DNA of 64,000 nt from Symbiodinium sp. CCMP2592 (GCA_905221615.1 CAJNDT010005917.1:139292-203291); one strand, 5' to 3'; positions 32,545 through 41,244 are shown, counted from the stretch's first letter. Made by a program: numbers and translations. Notes: a model not told the origin generated them from the letters alone.

Positions 32545-33192
32545 TCAGCTAAGATCAGACGATTGACTGCGTCGCGATCGGCGTGATACACGTCTTCTGG
32601 TAGGCATAGGTTTGGATCTAATCGGAGTACCTGACGCAGCTGAAGATGAAGGTGCGGCCGACGACGAAGCAGCACTGGACACCAAAGGAGGTTCAGACAC
32701 ACGATGCTCCAAGCTTGCTATTGGTACCGGGGGTGGAAAGACAGGAGCACTGGCACTGGGCGGGGGGAAAAAGGGAGGGGGAAGAGGGGGAGGGAGGGGA
32801 GGAGGGGGAAGAGGGGGAGGGCCAGGGGGAGGTAGGGGGCGAGGTGCAGAACTGGAAGAAGGGTTGTCGCTCCCTGCACTCGGTGTACTCCTCGTTGTTG
32901 GCAGAGAGGATGGAGGTGCATAGGGGTGGGATCTGGACGAACGTGATCCTGAAGCTCCGCTACTGCTAGGACGTTCTTCACGCAGGTTTGCTCTATCCCT
33001 CTCATCCAAGCGACGCAACTCTTGCTGCAGCATTCTTTCTGTCCCGTCACGCACAAAAGCTGTCAACTGAAGTACAAGAGCTTGACGAAGTTGAGGTCGT
33101 GATACAAAGTTGAGCAATCTCACACGCGCTGAATGAGTGAGCGCTCTCAGGAACTCATCGATGTTAGGGTCCGAAGGTGGCACCGTCGGCAT
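32545..33192 (-). CDS. Proline-rich retroelement protein (215 aa)
   Basis: The ATG at 33192 lies 48 bases after array 4. Residues 1-70 are helical and charged (LRALTHSARVRLLNF, ERMLQQELRRLDERDRANL). Residues about 100-155 are a polyproline tract. The tail is basic and Arg/Ser-rich (TRRRVSRRSRRSQSS), as in nuclear or RNA-binding proteins. The 3' end overlaps the next frame by up to 158 bases. Confidence 0.55.
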   Translation of the reverse strand: MPTVPPSDPNIDEFLRALTHSARVRLLNFVSRPQLRQALVLQLTAFVRDGTERMLQQELRRLDERDRANLREERPSSSGASGSRSSRSHPYAPPSSLPTTRSTPSAGSDNPSSSSAPRPLPPPGPPPLPPPPLPPPLPPPFFPPPSASAPVFPPPVPIASLEHRVSEPPLVSSAASSSAAPSSSAASGTPIRSKPMPTRRRVSRRSRRSQSSDLS

Positions 33193-33239
33193 GCTTGCTT
33201 ACACAGATGATCTCGTCTCTTGGCCGAAAACACTGCGAT

Positions 33240-33340
33240 GTGCACATCACTTGCACGTCACTTGCACATCCCTTGCACATCCCTTGCACGTCACTTGCAC
33301 GTCCCTTGCACATCCCTTGCAACACCCTTGCAGTGACACT
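33240..33340. repeat. 11-bp array 4
   Basis: Near-identical in sequence and unit order to array 3. The shared module begins at the stop codon of the upstream ORF (GAG TGA AACGTGAGCAGTTGC on the minus strand). Confidence 0.9.
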
Positions 33341-33366
33341 GGCACACAGACGCAACTGCTCACGTT

Positions 33367-33898
33367 TCACTCTGCTTGAACGAAGAACGCGTACTCCAGG
33401 ACACGGGGGCACAACTCTTGCACTGGTAGTTTTTCAGCAAGTGACATGTAATCCTGTACACTTCCGGTGTCCAAATCAAAATAAGACTCAAACGTTTCGG
33501 TTGGGACACTGTGCACCATACCAAAAATGGCAAGCACAGCGGAGGTTAGCTCGGACCAGCATTTTTGCACAAGCCTTTGACCGTGCTGCAGGATTTCGGT
33601 GAAACTGCATCGGATCCCCAAGCGTGATATCACTTGCTTCAGAGGGAACAGGTGAACGCTCACGTTTGTCCTTCTTAGACTTCATGGACTTCGGAGACTT
33701 ATTTGGTGACCGGTCCTTTTTCAGCCTTTTTGACTTCTTGGACTTCTTGATCTTCTTGCACTTGTTGGAGGACTTCTTAACCCAAGACGCTACCTCTGTG
33801 GGTGCCGAGTCTTTGGGAGGATCGAAAGCCGAAGACCAGGAGCTGGCATCATCAGGAAGATCATCATATGGTACCCCTTTGTCTTGACGGGAAGCCAT
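33367..33898 (-). pseudogene. Lys-rich retroelement protein with a frame change
   Basis: From the ATG at 33898 the frame encodes an acidic start (YDDLPDDASSWSSAFDPP), then a strongly basic block (KKIKKSKKSKRLKKDRSP) that looks like a nuclear or nucleic-acid-binding signal, and continues to 33488. Near 33610-33625 protein-like sequence moves to another frame, ending at 33367 (FESYFDLDTGSVQDYMS, then VLEYAFFVQAE). A GGGG run sits at the crossover. It could be a programmed frameshift, a mutation or an assembly error. The last 38 bp also occur inside the RT gene in another frame. Confidence 0.5.
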
Positions 33899-34188
33899 GC
33901 CGGTGTGTCGAGAAATCAAGACGGAAACGGCTGGCGGCACCACATGAGTAAAAAAGAGAAACGCCTTCGGCTTCACGAGAGACAGAGAGAGAGAGGGGAG
34001 AGAGAAAGGGCGAAAGAGACATAAAACCGAGCGTAACGCTCCTACGCGCTGTTTTGCAATGCGCAAAGACGGTTCCACTTCAGTGGTGCAGGCGCTCTAA
34101 TCCAGTAATGATGATTGTCCCAAAAATGTCAATTGGGAAAACGAATTAAGCAGACAAGTCGTCTGCTGTTCCAGCATGACAAAAGCTC

Positions 34189-34446
34189 TCACGGTGATGC
34201 ATCTCGCTTGCGTTTTCGGGGTGACAAAGAATTAGCGCTCTCAGTAGGGAGGTTCAAGTCCACCGAAGAAGTGGTCTGAGAAGCTTGGTGCCACTGATTG
34301 TCAGCAGCCAGACGATCCGAAATCCAGCGAGAGGTGGCGGGAAACCAAGATTTCCACCACGTTTCATTGCCATTGGGTCCTTGATTTTTCACCCAATAAA
34401 ATCGCCACGAAACAGTCGGAGAACGCGATCGGGATCGATCCGACAT
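34189..34446 (-). CDS. 85-aa basic retroelement protein
   Basis: The ATG at 34446 lies 110 bases after array 5. It starts MSDRSRSRSPTVSW and ends with a nuclear-localisation-like SPRKRKRDASP. The middle is rich in Trp (WRFYW, WWKSWFP). The function is unknown; small size and basic ends suggest a nucleic-acid-binding accessory protein. Confidence 0.5.
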   Translation of the reverse strand: MSDRSRSRSPTVSWRFYWVKNQGPNGNETWWKSWFPATSRWISDRLAADNQWHQASQTTSSVDLNLPTESANSLSPRKRKRDASP

Positions 34447-34555
34447 GGCGTGTACCGCTGAAAGCCGAATGCTGGAACTGAACAACGCAATTTAAAGATC
34501 CTAAGCGGACACATTGTATGCAAGACACTGCCAAGAGTCACATTTCTTGCGCTGC

Positions 34556-34667
34556 ACTTGCACAAACCTCGCACACCCTTGCATATCACTTGCAATCCGC
34601 TTGTACATCACTTGCAATCCGCTTGCACATCCCTTGCAATCCGCTTGCACATCCCTTGCTCGTCACT
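34556..34667. repeat. 11-bp array 5
   Basis: Units include TTGCAATCCGC and TTGCACATCCC, ending TTGCTCGTCACTG as in array 2. The next ORF starts 110 bases downstream on the minus strand, as at array 6. Confidence 0.85.
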
Positions 34668-34724
34668 GTAATCTCTCACTTTCGGTCGACCCAATTGAAG
34701 CTGTCAACTGATTGCAGACCGCTT

Positions 34725-37382
34725 TTACCGTTTCATCAAAGCTTCACACAGGCGAAATGGATATCCAAGGTTCGCTAACCACCGTACAAAAGTATGAACG
34801 GCGACTTCTGCTTGGGACGTTGGCCAAGTGTACTTACGGATAAGAGAGATTCTCGACTTCGCACCTGACACCAGCAATCGTTCGCTGCCTGCACTCATGG
34901 GATGTCGAACTTGCCAAAGGAACTTGGGCTGGAGATAATAAATGGTTCGGTTTCGGACATCAATATCAAATCCCAAAAAGTGACCATCACCGACAGCTTC
35001 AAGAACAATCGGAGAACCATAAAAGGTTTCTTGGCTGAAGACTTGAAAAGGCACTGTTTTATGCACCTCGGTGGGTGCAATCACCAAACGATTGTCCACG
35101 TATCTTGCAAGGAACGTAGAAGGGAAGCTCGAGATCTGCGGAAACATTGCTGCCCAACCAAGCTCAGTCATCACCACTGGAAGGGAAGAGAGGACAGGGC
35201 TGATTTGGTTACCTATGGACGTACCATCAACTTGCTTCCACACTCGATTCAACGCCACAAACAAGCCGCATTCGAAGCTGAGACGAACAATGGTAACCAA
35301 GTCGAATGGATCGATGGTCTTCCAATCGAAGTGTCGACGAATATTAGAGATCTTCCCATGAATTGAACGAAAGTGTTTGCTCTTCTCGTTGATGCACACT
35401 GACAATTTGACATCAGGGTGCCTTGCGGTGAACATACGAACCAACATCTCCACTGCTTCCAGAATACGGCTTTGTGGCACTGAGTTAAAGAACCCGACCA
35501 GATCGTCATTGAGCAGTTCAAGTTCAACTTCCAACGGACACTGCCTGAAGACCTGGTGAATATGATGCCAAATCTGTGGGACACTGCGTGACGAAGAACC
35601 AGGCCATACTGTGTTGACCATTTGGTCAATGCAAATCGCTGCTGCCCTAAGAATAGGGCCCAAGGCTGTGTTCTTGTAGCTGATGATGGTTCGTCCTGAT
35701 TTGAAGGCCTTTTTGCGTTTGAGAAAAATCTGTCCCACAGGCAGATTGGCATCCAACTTGAATCCCCAAGGGTACTTGCGAACCAGTGGAGACGGGACGT
35801 GCGCACAAAGAAAAAGCTTCGCTGACGAAACAGACATCGGCATAGGGCTGAACACCTTGACATCTGACCATACTCGATGGCAGGATTGGAAATAGAATCT
35901 GGGGCAAAAAACCATGAGATGAGTGGATTCGTGATCAGCAAGGTGAATTACCCAGTCTGTACAAACGATGTCTTTGAGCTGCAACGCATGACACTCCTGG
36001 AATTTCGGGCATAAGCACATATGGCGAAGGTGAAGCTGCCACTCAGAATGAATGAACTGCAACCACATGGAAAGAGTATGCAAGGGAATAAAATGTGTCT
36101 TGCACCAACTCTTGTACGAAGAGGTCGCCTCCTTGATGTACTTGGCTTTTGATGGAAAGATAAGGGATTTAGAGTTGGCCTGAGCAAGTTCTCTAAGAAC
36201 AGGTTGGCGAAATGACAACGTCTCAAGTCCAGTAGCCACATGTCCATCCACCAAGTCCACATTGGGGTGCTGCTGCTGAAAGTGTTGGCATCTGCATGGA
36301 AGGTGATCAACTGCTGTATCAGCAAGCTTCTTCTCCCACTCAAAGTGATTGTGAAGAATGGAACCCAACGATTGGGGAGCAGACTCTCTCGGCGTCTTAG
36401 AGGGGAGGTGAAACGGGATGCAAATGCCTTTGAACTGCTGAATGGTATGAGACAGAAAAGAAGAGACATGGGCAGCAAAAGAGGGGTGAGACAGAAATGG
36501 TAAAGTGACTGACTTGTTGTGTCGGGGTACAGAGCAGTTACGAAACTTCAACGCAGACTTGAGCAGCTGTACCACTCTAGATCTGAAAGGTTGCTCCATG
36601 ATCTTGGCCATGCGGAACATCGCGTACAACTCTAACGTCGAGACTTTGGCAGATCTGACAATTTTCGCAGCAGAGAAAGATGCTGAGGTCAACGATGCCA
36701 AATCGTACAAGAGCGACCACGCTTGGCTTTTGTCCATCAAACATCGAATCGGAGTACTTGTTGAAGCAGCACGTCTTCGAAATTTGACCCAAAGTCTGGA
36801 AAACAATGAAACATTCTTAAGAGATGGGCGTGGCCTGAGTCTCTTGAATCCCAATGCAGACTTAATGAAGAAACGGTCAATGAACGGTGAATTCAATCTG
36901 GGCTGCCATCGATCAATAAGGACATGCTCTTGCACCCACGCTTGTTTGTAGTCATCATGAACAGACAGACAAAGCGTAGAAAAGTCGAAATACCTGCCCA
37001 GCGAAGCCCAAATACGAATGGCCGGTTCAACTTGAACATATTGCTCACGGAGAACTTGCTTGAGTTTGGATTGTCGGTTGAATTCACGCTTCGAAATAGT
37101 AATTGAAGTACTTCCCACATACATCCATCGGTCTCTTTGCTTGAACGAAGAACGCGTACTCCAGGACACGGGGGCTTTCAAATAAACTGCACAAGGACTC
37201 TGGAACCGTGTGAACGTGTAATCAGACGGCGTGACTCCAGCTTTGCGCAATTTTTCAAGCAGCCGTTGTTCTGGCGAAGTACCCCTGGAGTAATGGAACA
37301 GTAGAATCAGATGACAAAAACCTTGCAACCAAATGGCCATCACTTTGTCCACATGCGGAATGAATTGAAGCACAAACGACAT
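34725..37382 (-). CDS. GIY-YIG endonuclease / reverse transcriptase
   Basis: The 885-residue protein starts at the ATG at 37382. An N-terminal GIY-YIG-like nuclease core spans about residues 85-165 (WMYVGST, then a conserved basic helix, then EHVLIDRWQPRLN). A long linker contains His/Cys-rich stretches (CLCPKFQECHALQ). Reverse transcriptase motifs are C-terminal: A at about 627 (NDDLVGFFNSVP), B at about 719 (GTSIGNQISPVLSS), C at about 759 (ARYVDNRLVI) and a following FLGFDIDV. Motif C reads YVDN, not YxDD, so the second catalytic Asp is replaced by Asn. Nuclease placed before the polymerase matches the permuted Penelope-like arrangement; motif B is unusual for that group. Confidence 0.75.
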   Translation of the reverse strand: MSFVLQFIPHVDKVMAIWLQGFCHLILLFHYSRGTSPEQRLLEKLRKAGVTPSDYTFTRFQSPCAVYLKAPVSWSTRSSFKQRDRWMYVGSTSITISKREFNRQSKLKQVLREQYVQVEPAIRIWASLGRYFDFSTLCLSVHDDYKQAWVQEHVLIDRWQPRLNSPFIDRFFIKSALGFKRLRPRPSLKNVSLFSRLWVKFRRRAASTSTPIRCLMDKSQAWSLLYDLASLTSASFSAAKIVRSAKVSTLELYAMFRMAKIMEQPFRSRVVQLLKSALKFRNCSVPRHNKSVTLPFLSHPSFAAHVSSFLSHTIQQFKGICIPFHLPSKTPRESAPQSLGSILHNHFEWEKKLADTAVDHLPCRCQHFQQQHPNVDLVDGHVATGLETLSFRQPVLRELAQANSKSLIFPSKAKYIKEATSSYKSWCKTHFIPLHTLSMWLQFIHSEWQLHLRHMCLCPKFQECHALQLKDIVCTDWVIHLADHESTHLMVFCPRFYFQSCHRVWSDVKVFSPMPMSVSSAKLFLCAHVPSPLVRKYPWGFKLDANLPVGQIFLKRKKAFKSGRTIISYKNTALGPILRAAAICIDQMVNTVWPGSSSRSVPQIWHHIHQVFRQCPLEVELELLNDDLVGFFNSVPQSRILEAVEMLVRMFTARHPDVKLSVCINEKSKHFRSIHGKISNIRRHFDWKTIDPFDLVTIVRLSFECGLFVALNRVWKQVDGTSIGNQISPVLSSLPVVMTELGWAAMFPQISSFPSTFLARYVDNRLVIAPTEVHKTVPFQVFSQETFYGSPIVLEAVGDGHFLGFDIDVRNRTIYYLQPKFLWQVRHPMSAGSERLLVSGAKSRISLIRKYTWPTSQAEVAVHTFVRWLANLGYPFRLCEALMKR

Positions 37383-37466
37383 GAACTTGCCAACCTCTGT
37401 AATAAGAACATGTGCTGACCGAATCTCCTTTACGGAGAGTTGATTGGAAGCAAGGCTATGTGCAAT

Positions 37467-38633
37467 TCAGACAACCTGAAAGGCTGCCGCTGCAATGCAC
37501 GTAGAGAGACTCTTGATGCCCATCCTAGATGCAAAAGTCGCCGAGATCCCGAATTTGACCGCAAGTTCTTGCAGTTTTGCTTTCTCCTTGCCTCCATAGT
37601 TGATCTGCACAAGCTTGGAGACAGACACAATGTGTTCTTGAAAATCGACAAAGCACTTTCCTAGAGGTCGTTTGAAGCTCTGGATCCACTTGTCGACGTC
37701 CCCCTCTCCTGATCCCTTTAGACGGGCTTTGTGATCTTTCAGGGCTTCGGCAGGAACACTGTCGATCTTACGCTTGAGGTCACTCTCCCAAGTCTGCGGT
37801 GGTGTCCCGGATTGTGGACACGGGGCACTAGATTGCGAGGCAACCGGGAGCTGTGTTTTCAAAGCGGGTTTCGTGGGGGTAACGGGAAGTCCTGCGGCTT
37901 GTAACTGTTCACGGCGGCGATTGAGTTCTTCCGTAACTTGAAGAAACTTCTGAGATTGATCGACGCCTGCAGACACCGGCATGTTGTCAAACATGAGCTG
38001 AACGATCTTGTCAACCATCGGCTGAAACAGAGCTGCACAATCCGTGTTCTTGTTGGGAATGATTGTAGATGAATTAGCGGCCTGAAAGAGATGCGTAGCA
38101 ACTGCATCGATGTCAACTTTGCGATCTCGAAGGTTCTTCGTCACTTGCGACATGAACACTGCTTCGGCAACCGTAGCAACTGGCACAACACTGAAAAACT
38201 TGCCATGACTCAATGCTCGAAGACGCCAATCTGAAACTCCATGAAACAGGAATTCCTGAACAGGAATGCTGAGTGGGTCTTTTCCTGCGATCCCTTTCTT
38301 CCGCGACCACGGGGTGGCTTCGATGGACTTACGAAAGGACAACCCATGAAGCACCGTTGAATCATAATGATCACGATCTGACGCCCATCCATTCGGTAGT
38401 GCAGGAACAAGACCAGGACCTTGATGACATGGCATGGGAGTAGACGGCGAAGATGAAGGTGCCGAAGAAAGTGGAGGCGGAGGTAGTGGAGGTGGCTGAC
38501 TAGCAGGTGCAGACTTGGAGAGGTTGGGATCAGTCCAACTTCCCGAGCTATACGGCTGATAGCGGCGCTGACCCCACGATTGTTGGGACCTCCCGTACCC
38601 TGTGCTGGTGTCCCACTGCCCATTCCATGCCAT
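37467..38633 (-). CDS. 388-aa retroelement protein, gag-like
   Basis: The ATG at 38633 lies 110 bases after array 6; the stop is 84 bases before the RT start. Residues 1-75 are Gln/Ser/Pro-rich with a proline run. The rest is globular and helical (HLFQAANSSTIIP, LFQPMVDKIVQLMF, ELNRRREQLQAAG) with a basic segment near the C-terminus. It is placed directly before the polymerase, as gag is in retroelements. No zinc knuckle is seen, so the gag role is inferred from position. Confidence 0.5.
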   Translation of the reverse strand: MAWNGQWDTSTGYGRSQQSWGQRRYQPYSSGSWTDPNLSKSAPASQPPPLPPPPLSSAPSSSPSTPMPCHQGPGLVPALPNGWASDRDHYDSTVLHGLSFRKSIEATPWSRKKGIAGKDPLSIPVQEFLFHGVSDWRLRALSHGKFFSVVPVATVAEAVFMSQVTKNLRDRKVDIDAVATHLFQAANSSTIIPNKNTDCAALFQPMVDKIVQLMFDNMPVSAGVDQSQKFLQVTEELNRRREQLQAAGLPVTPTKPALKTQLPVASQSSAPCPQSGTPPQTWESDLKRKIDSVPAEALKDHKARLKGSGEGDVDKWIQSFKRPLGKCFVDFQEHIVSVSKLVQINYGGKEKAKLQELAVKFGISATFASRMGIKSLSTCIAAAAFQVV

Positions 38634-38742
38634 GGTTTCAGATCTATCGACAAATCTGAGTGCGCGGAATCGCTAACGACACTTCGAATCAAAAGGCTCC
38701 GTAGGCAAACAAACCTGCTCAAGTTGCTGCCAAACTGCTACA

Positions 38743-38838
38743 CTTGCACATCGCTTGCACAACTCTTGCATCACACTTGCTCCTCTCACTTGCAGTACAC
38801 TTGCACGTCCCTTGCAACACACTTGCACGTCCCTTGCT
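38743..38838. repeat. 11-bp array 6 (diverged)
   Basis: The units are less regular (TTGCACATCGC, TTGCACAACTC, TTGCAGTACAC, TTGCACGTCCC), with about nine TTGC starts. It separates the 533-aa ORF from the 388-aa ORF. Confidence 0.8.
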
Positions 38839-38947
38839 GGCACAGCTCGCAATCTTAACTGGCATGTTTTCGACACATGTATACGTGCAAAGCAGGTGAC
38901 AACGGAAGAGACTTGAGAACGTGGCCGGTCAAAGCAGCATGTTGCAC

Positions 38948-40549
38948 TCAGACCCTCCAAAAAACAAGAAGCGCTTCCGGGATGAAACATGAAGAGCGAA
39001 AGACCCATCTGCCATCTTTGGCACGGGCAACATCACGAATGTAGCTGCAGGAATGGTCACCTTCGACCCCTCCCATGGGGATTCTTGAGTGGGGAGGCGT
39101 GAGGGATCCTTGACGATTAAATGCATGTCCGAAAATGCACACCGGACGCTCACTCAGAATGCCACCGTACTTGGCCGCTGCCTCTTGTGCTTGTTCTGCA
39201 TCTGAAGTGTGAGCCCTAGCATAGAAGGAAATTGGTGGGGACCACTTGCTGTCACTAGCATCCCACCAAGATGGTCGGATCGCTCCCTCAAGGAGGATTG
39301 ATGCAGCCGCTGCCACTGTTGTGTTGTGTGCAACAGGAGAACGAGCAATCCCTGCTGCAGAAGTATGCGACCTGATCATGGTCCTCTCAAAGTGGGTGAA
39401 GTGGATGCTCAAGCACTTGCACGAACTCGACAAAGAACGAAGCTCCACAGAATGAATGTTTGCGGCTTGGTCAGCTGCTGCAATTGCCTGAGAGACATAC
39501 TTCAATGCTGTCGAATTGACAGAGTGGGGAGGAAGACCTAACAGGCTGATCAGATAGTCCGCCGTGGTTTGCATCAAAGAGCTGGGAACCTGCAACTCAA
39601 GATTGGCCGGTATCTTTGTCGAAATCTCACATGCCGATTTCATACGGCCAGGGCTGGAACTGATCAAGTGACGTAGAGCAGTAAACATGGGGTATAATGC
39701 GACCCAATTGAAGCTAGATGAGTACACGCGTATCAGCTTCGCTTCTTCATCGCGCACTTCCAACCCACGAAGTTCAGGAATCACGAAGAAGTTTGAATCT
39801 TGCTCCCACTCAACTTCCACATGCCCTTTGAGAAGAGATCGATTCTCAAAATGCTCATACGAGTCTTGCAAGGGTCTAACTCGAAAGACGTAAGTCTGGT
39901 CCGCACTGAGCTGCCACCCTACGCGATCTGCATGAGTACCAGGAATCTGATCACAAATTGCACGAAGTCGAATGCTGTTAGGGTCTGCAACGAGAGAAAC
40001 TTCGCTTCCAGGAACTTGCCGAAGTCGCTTTGTTGGCTGGGACGAATCATCCGTTTGGTACGTGATGGCTGACTGCTGGCTCTGACCAGATGCTATTGAC
40101 TGATTCTGTTGAGAAACAACAGACTGCTGAATGTCAAGCAAATTGTTAAGGCCAGCATACACATCTCTGTGGCCTCGGACATGTGTCAAGTTTGCCGACA
40201 TGATCGCTGAGTATTCAGCGAAATCAGCCACCGAACGAAACGACAACCGGAAACCTGTGCCGTCTGCATGAAGAGTGATTGCAGGAGGAACCTCTTGCTG
40301 TAGAACCTGCCGATCATTTACAGCACGTGCAGCAATCAAGGTAGGAGTTACATCTGTAGTTCCCGCTCCAACATTGGATGCAGAAGGGACCGGCAAAGAA
40401 GAAGATGAAGCAGGCGCCGGGCAAACTGCAAGAGTGGGGGGTGGAGGGGGGAAGGCGGGAGGGGGAAGGGGAGGGGGGGGTGGAATCCACTTCGCTGTGG
40501 TACCACGGGCGGGGGCAGGGGCAGAAGCGGGGAGGGGAGGGGGAGGCAC
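38948..40549 (-). CDS. 533-aa proline-rich retroelement protein, possible ART-like C-terminus
   Basis: The frame has no ATG at its 5' end; the position given is a GTG. A neighbouring frame has ATG at 40644 (MDASGKRRSTRTSTPP) and would join this one if a base were added in a run of nine C, so a frame slip or length variant in the polyproline tract is likely. After 70 proline-rich residues the protein is globular. Near residues 405-480 HNTTVAAAASILLEGAIRPS and FYARAHTSDAEQA recall the first motifs of ADP-ribosyltransferase-like folds (H..T....A..IL..G). That resemblance is weak. It is the 5'-most ORF of the element. Confidence 0.45.
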   Translation of the reverse strand: MPPPPLPASAPAPARGTTAKWIPPPPPLPPPAFPPPPPTLAVCPAPASSSSLPVPSASNVGAGTTDVTPTLIAARAVNDRQVLQQEVPPAITLHADGTGFRLSFRSVADFAEYSAIMSANLTHVRGHRDVYAGLNNLLDIQQSVVSQQNQSIASGQSQQSAITYQTDDSSQPTKRLRQVPGSEVSLVADPNSIRLRAICDQIPGTHADRVGWQLSADQTYVFRVRPLQDSYEHFENRSLLKGHVEVEWEQDSNFFVIPELRGLEVRDEEAKLIRVYSSSFNWVALYPMFTALRHLISSSPGRMKSACEISTKIPANLELQVPSSLMQTTADYLISLLGLPPHSVNSTALKYVSQAIAAADQAANIHSVELRSLSSSCKCLSIHFTHFERTMIRSHTSAAGIARSPVAHNTTVAAAASILLEGAIRPSWWDASDSKWSPPISFYARAHTSDAEQAQEAAAKYGGILSERPVCIFGHAFNRQGSLTPPHSRIPMGGVEGDHSCSYIRDVARAKDGRWVFRSSCFIPEALLVFWRV

Positions 40550-40704
40550 AGGGAGAAGGGGGAAGGAGGAGGGTGGAGGGGGAGGTGGGGGAGGAGGGGG
40601 GGGGTTGATGTGCGGGTACTGCGTCTCTTTCCTGAAGCATCCATGGCAAACTGATCAGCAACTACCCAGAAGTACAGCTCAGGTACTCAATCTGTAGCCA
40701 AAGA

Positions 40705-40905
40705 CCTGCGACAAGTCAGCGAAAAAGTCAGATTCGGGAAAGTCGATTTGATCATAGACAGTCAATGGAAAGTCAGCATTCAGGTTTCGGTAGAAGCATT
40801 CGGTGAAGACTCACTGAGAAAGTCAGCTTGCAAGCACGGATATAGAATCAGGGAAAGTCATCCAATGCTTATACAGTCAATCGGGAAAGTCAACGCCAGA
40901 GCTAC
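40705..40905. promoter_or_regulatory. AGTCA iteron-like region upstream of first ORF
   Basis: Around ten copies of (A)AAGTCAG or CAGTCAA in 200 bp, between the 5' direct repeat and the first ORF. Two more lie inside the direct repeat (TCAAAGTCAGAAGAGTCAGC). Irregular spacing and position suggest a binding-site cluster; the role is inferred. Confidence 0.4.
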
Positions 40906-40946
40906 CTCTGGGAGACACGGCGCCCATAGGGAATGCCGTTGTGAAG

Positions 40947-41193
40947 CACACTTGACACATCGTGTCGCAGGTCTCGAATCACACTCTCAAAGTCAGAAGA
41001 GTCAGCTTCTTGAAGTTATTAGAATTGTAAAAACATTGCACGGCTTAAAGGATCGAGGACGTCACAAGCTGCAGGTACGTCGACTTGGCGTCCCAAGTCG
41101 ATTTCACAGGAAAGCAGAAAGGTCTTCGTTGGTGCCAGCCTTCTGCAATCCCCTGGCACCCCCTGCCTACTTCTCTCCCTTCGAAACAGGGTT

Positions 41194-41204
<11 letters not shown>
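40947..41204. repeat. 258-bp direct repeat, right copy
   Basis: Identical to 30387-30644. On the minus strand this is the 5' copy. It merges at its outer end into an (AC)n run (41191-41240). Confidence 0.9.

Positions 41205-41244
<40 letters not shown>

Larger units (their letters stand above)
30387..41204 (-). mobile_element. 10.8-kb multi-ORF GIY-YIG/RT retroelement
   Basis: The element lies between identical 258-bp direct repeats and abuts CA-rich sequence at both ends, suggesting insertion in a (CA)n tract. All ORFs read minus. In order: a proline-rich 533-aa protein, a 388-aa protein, an 885-aa GIY-YIG/reverse transcriptase, an 85-aa basic protein, a Lys-rich frameshifted protein, a proline-rich 215-aa protein, a coiled-coil protein and two small proteins of 102 and 158 aa. 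Five arrays of an 11-bp unit precede ORF groups and a sixth follows the last ORF. An N-terminal nuclease fused to RT, plus long direct repeats, resembles Penelope-like elements with permuted domains; the extra ORFs recall giant retroelements of rotifers. The assignment is inference. Confidence 0.75.

Noticed and set aside
30671-38838. CRISPR-like arrays
   Set aside because: The units are 11 bp, directly adjacent and without unique spacers, in eukaryotic DNA. They are tandem repeats.
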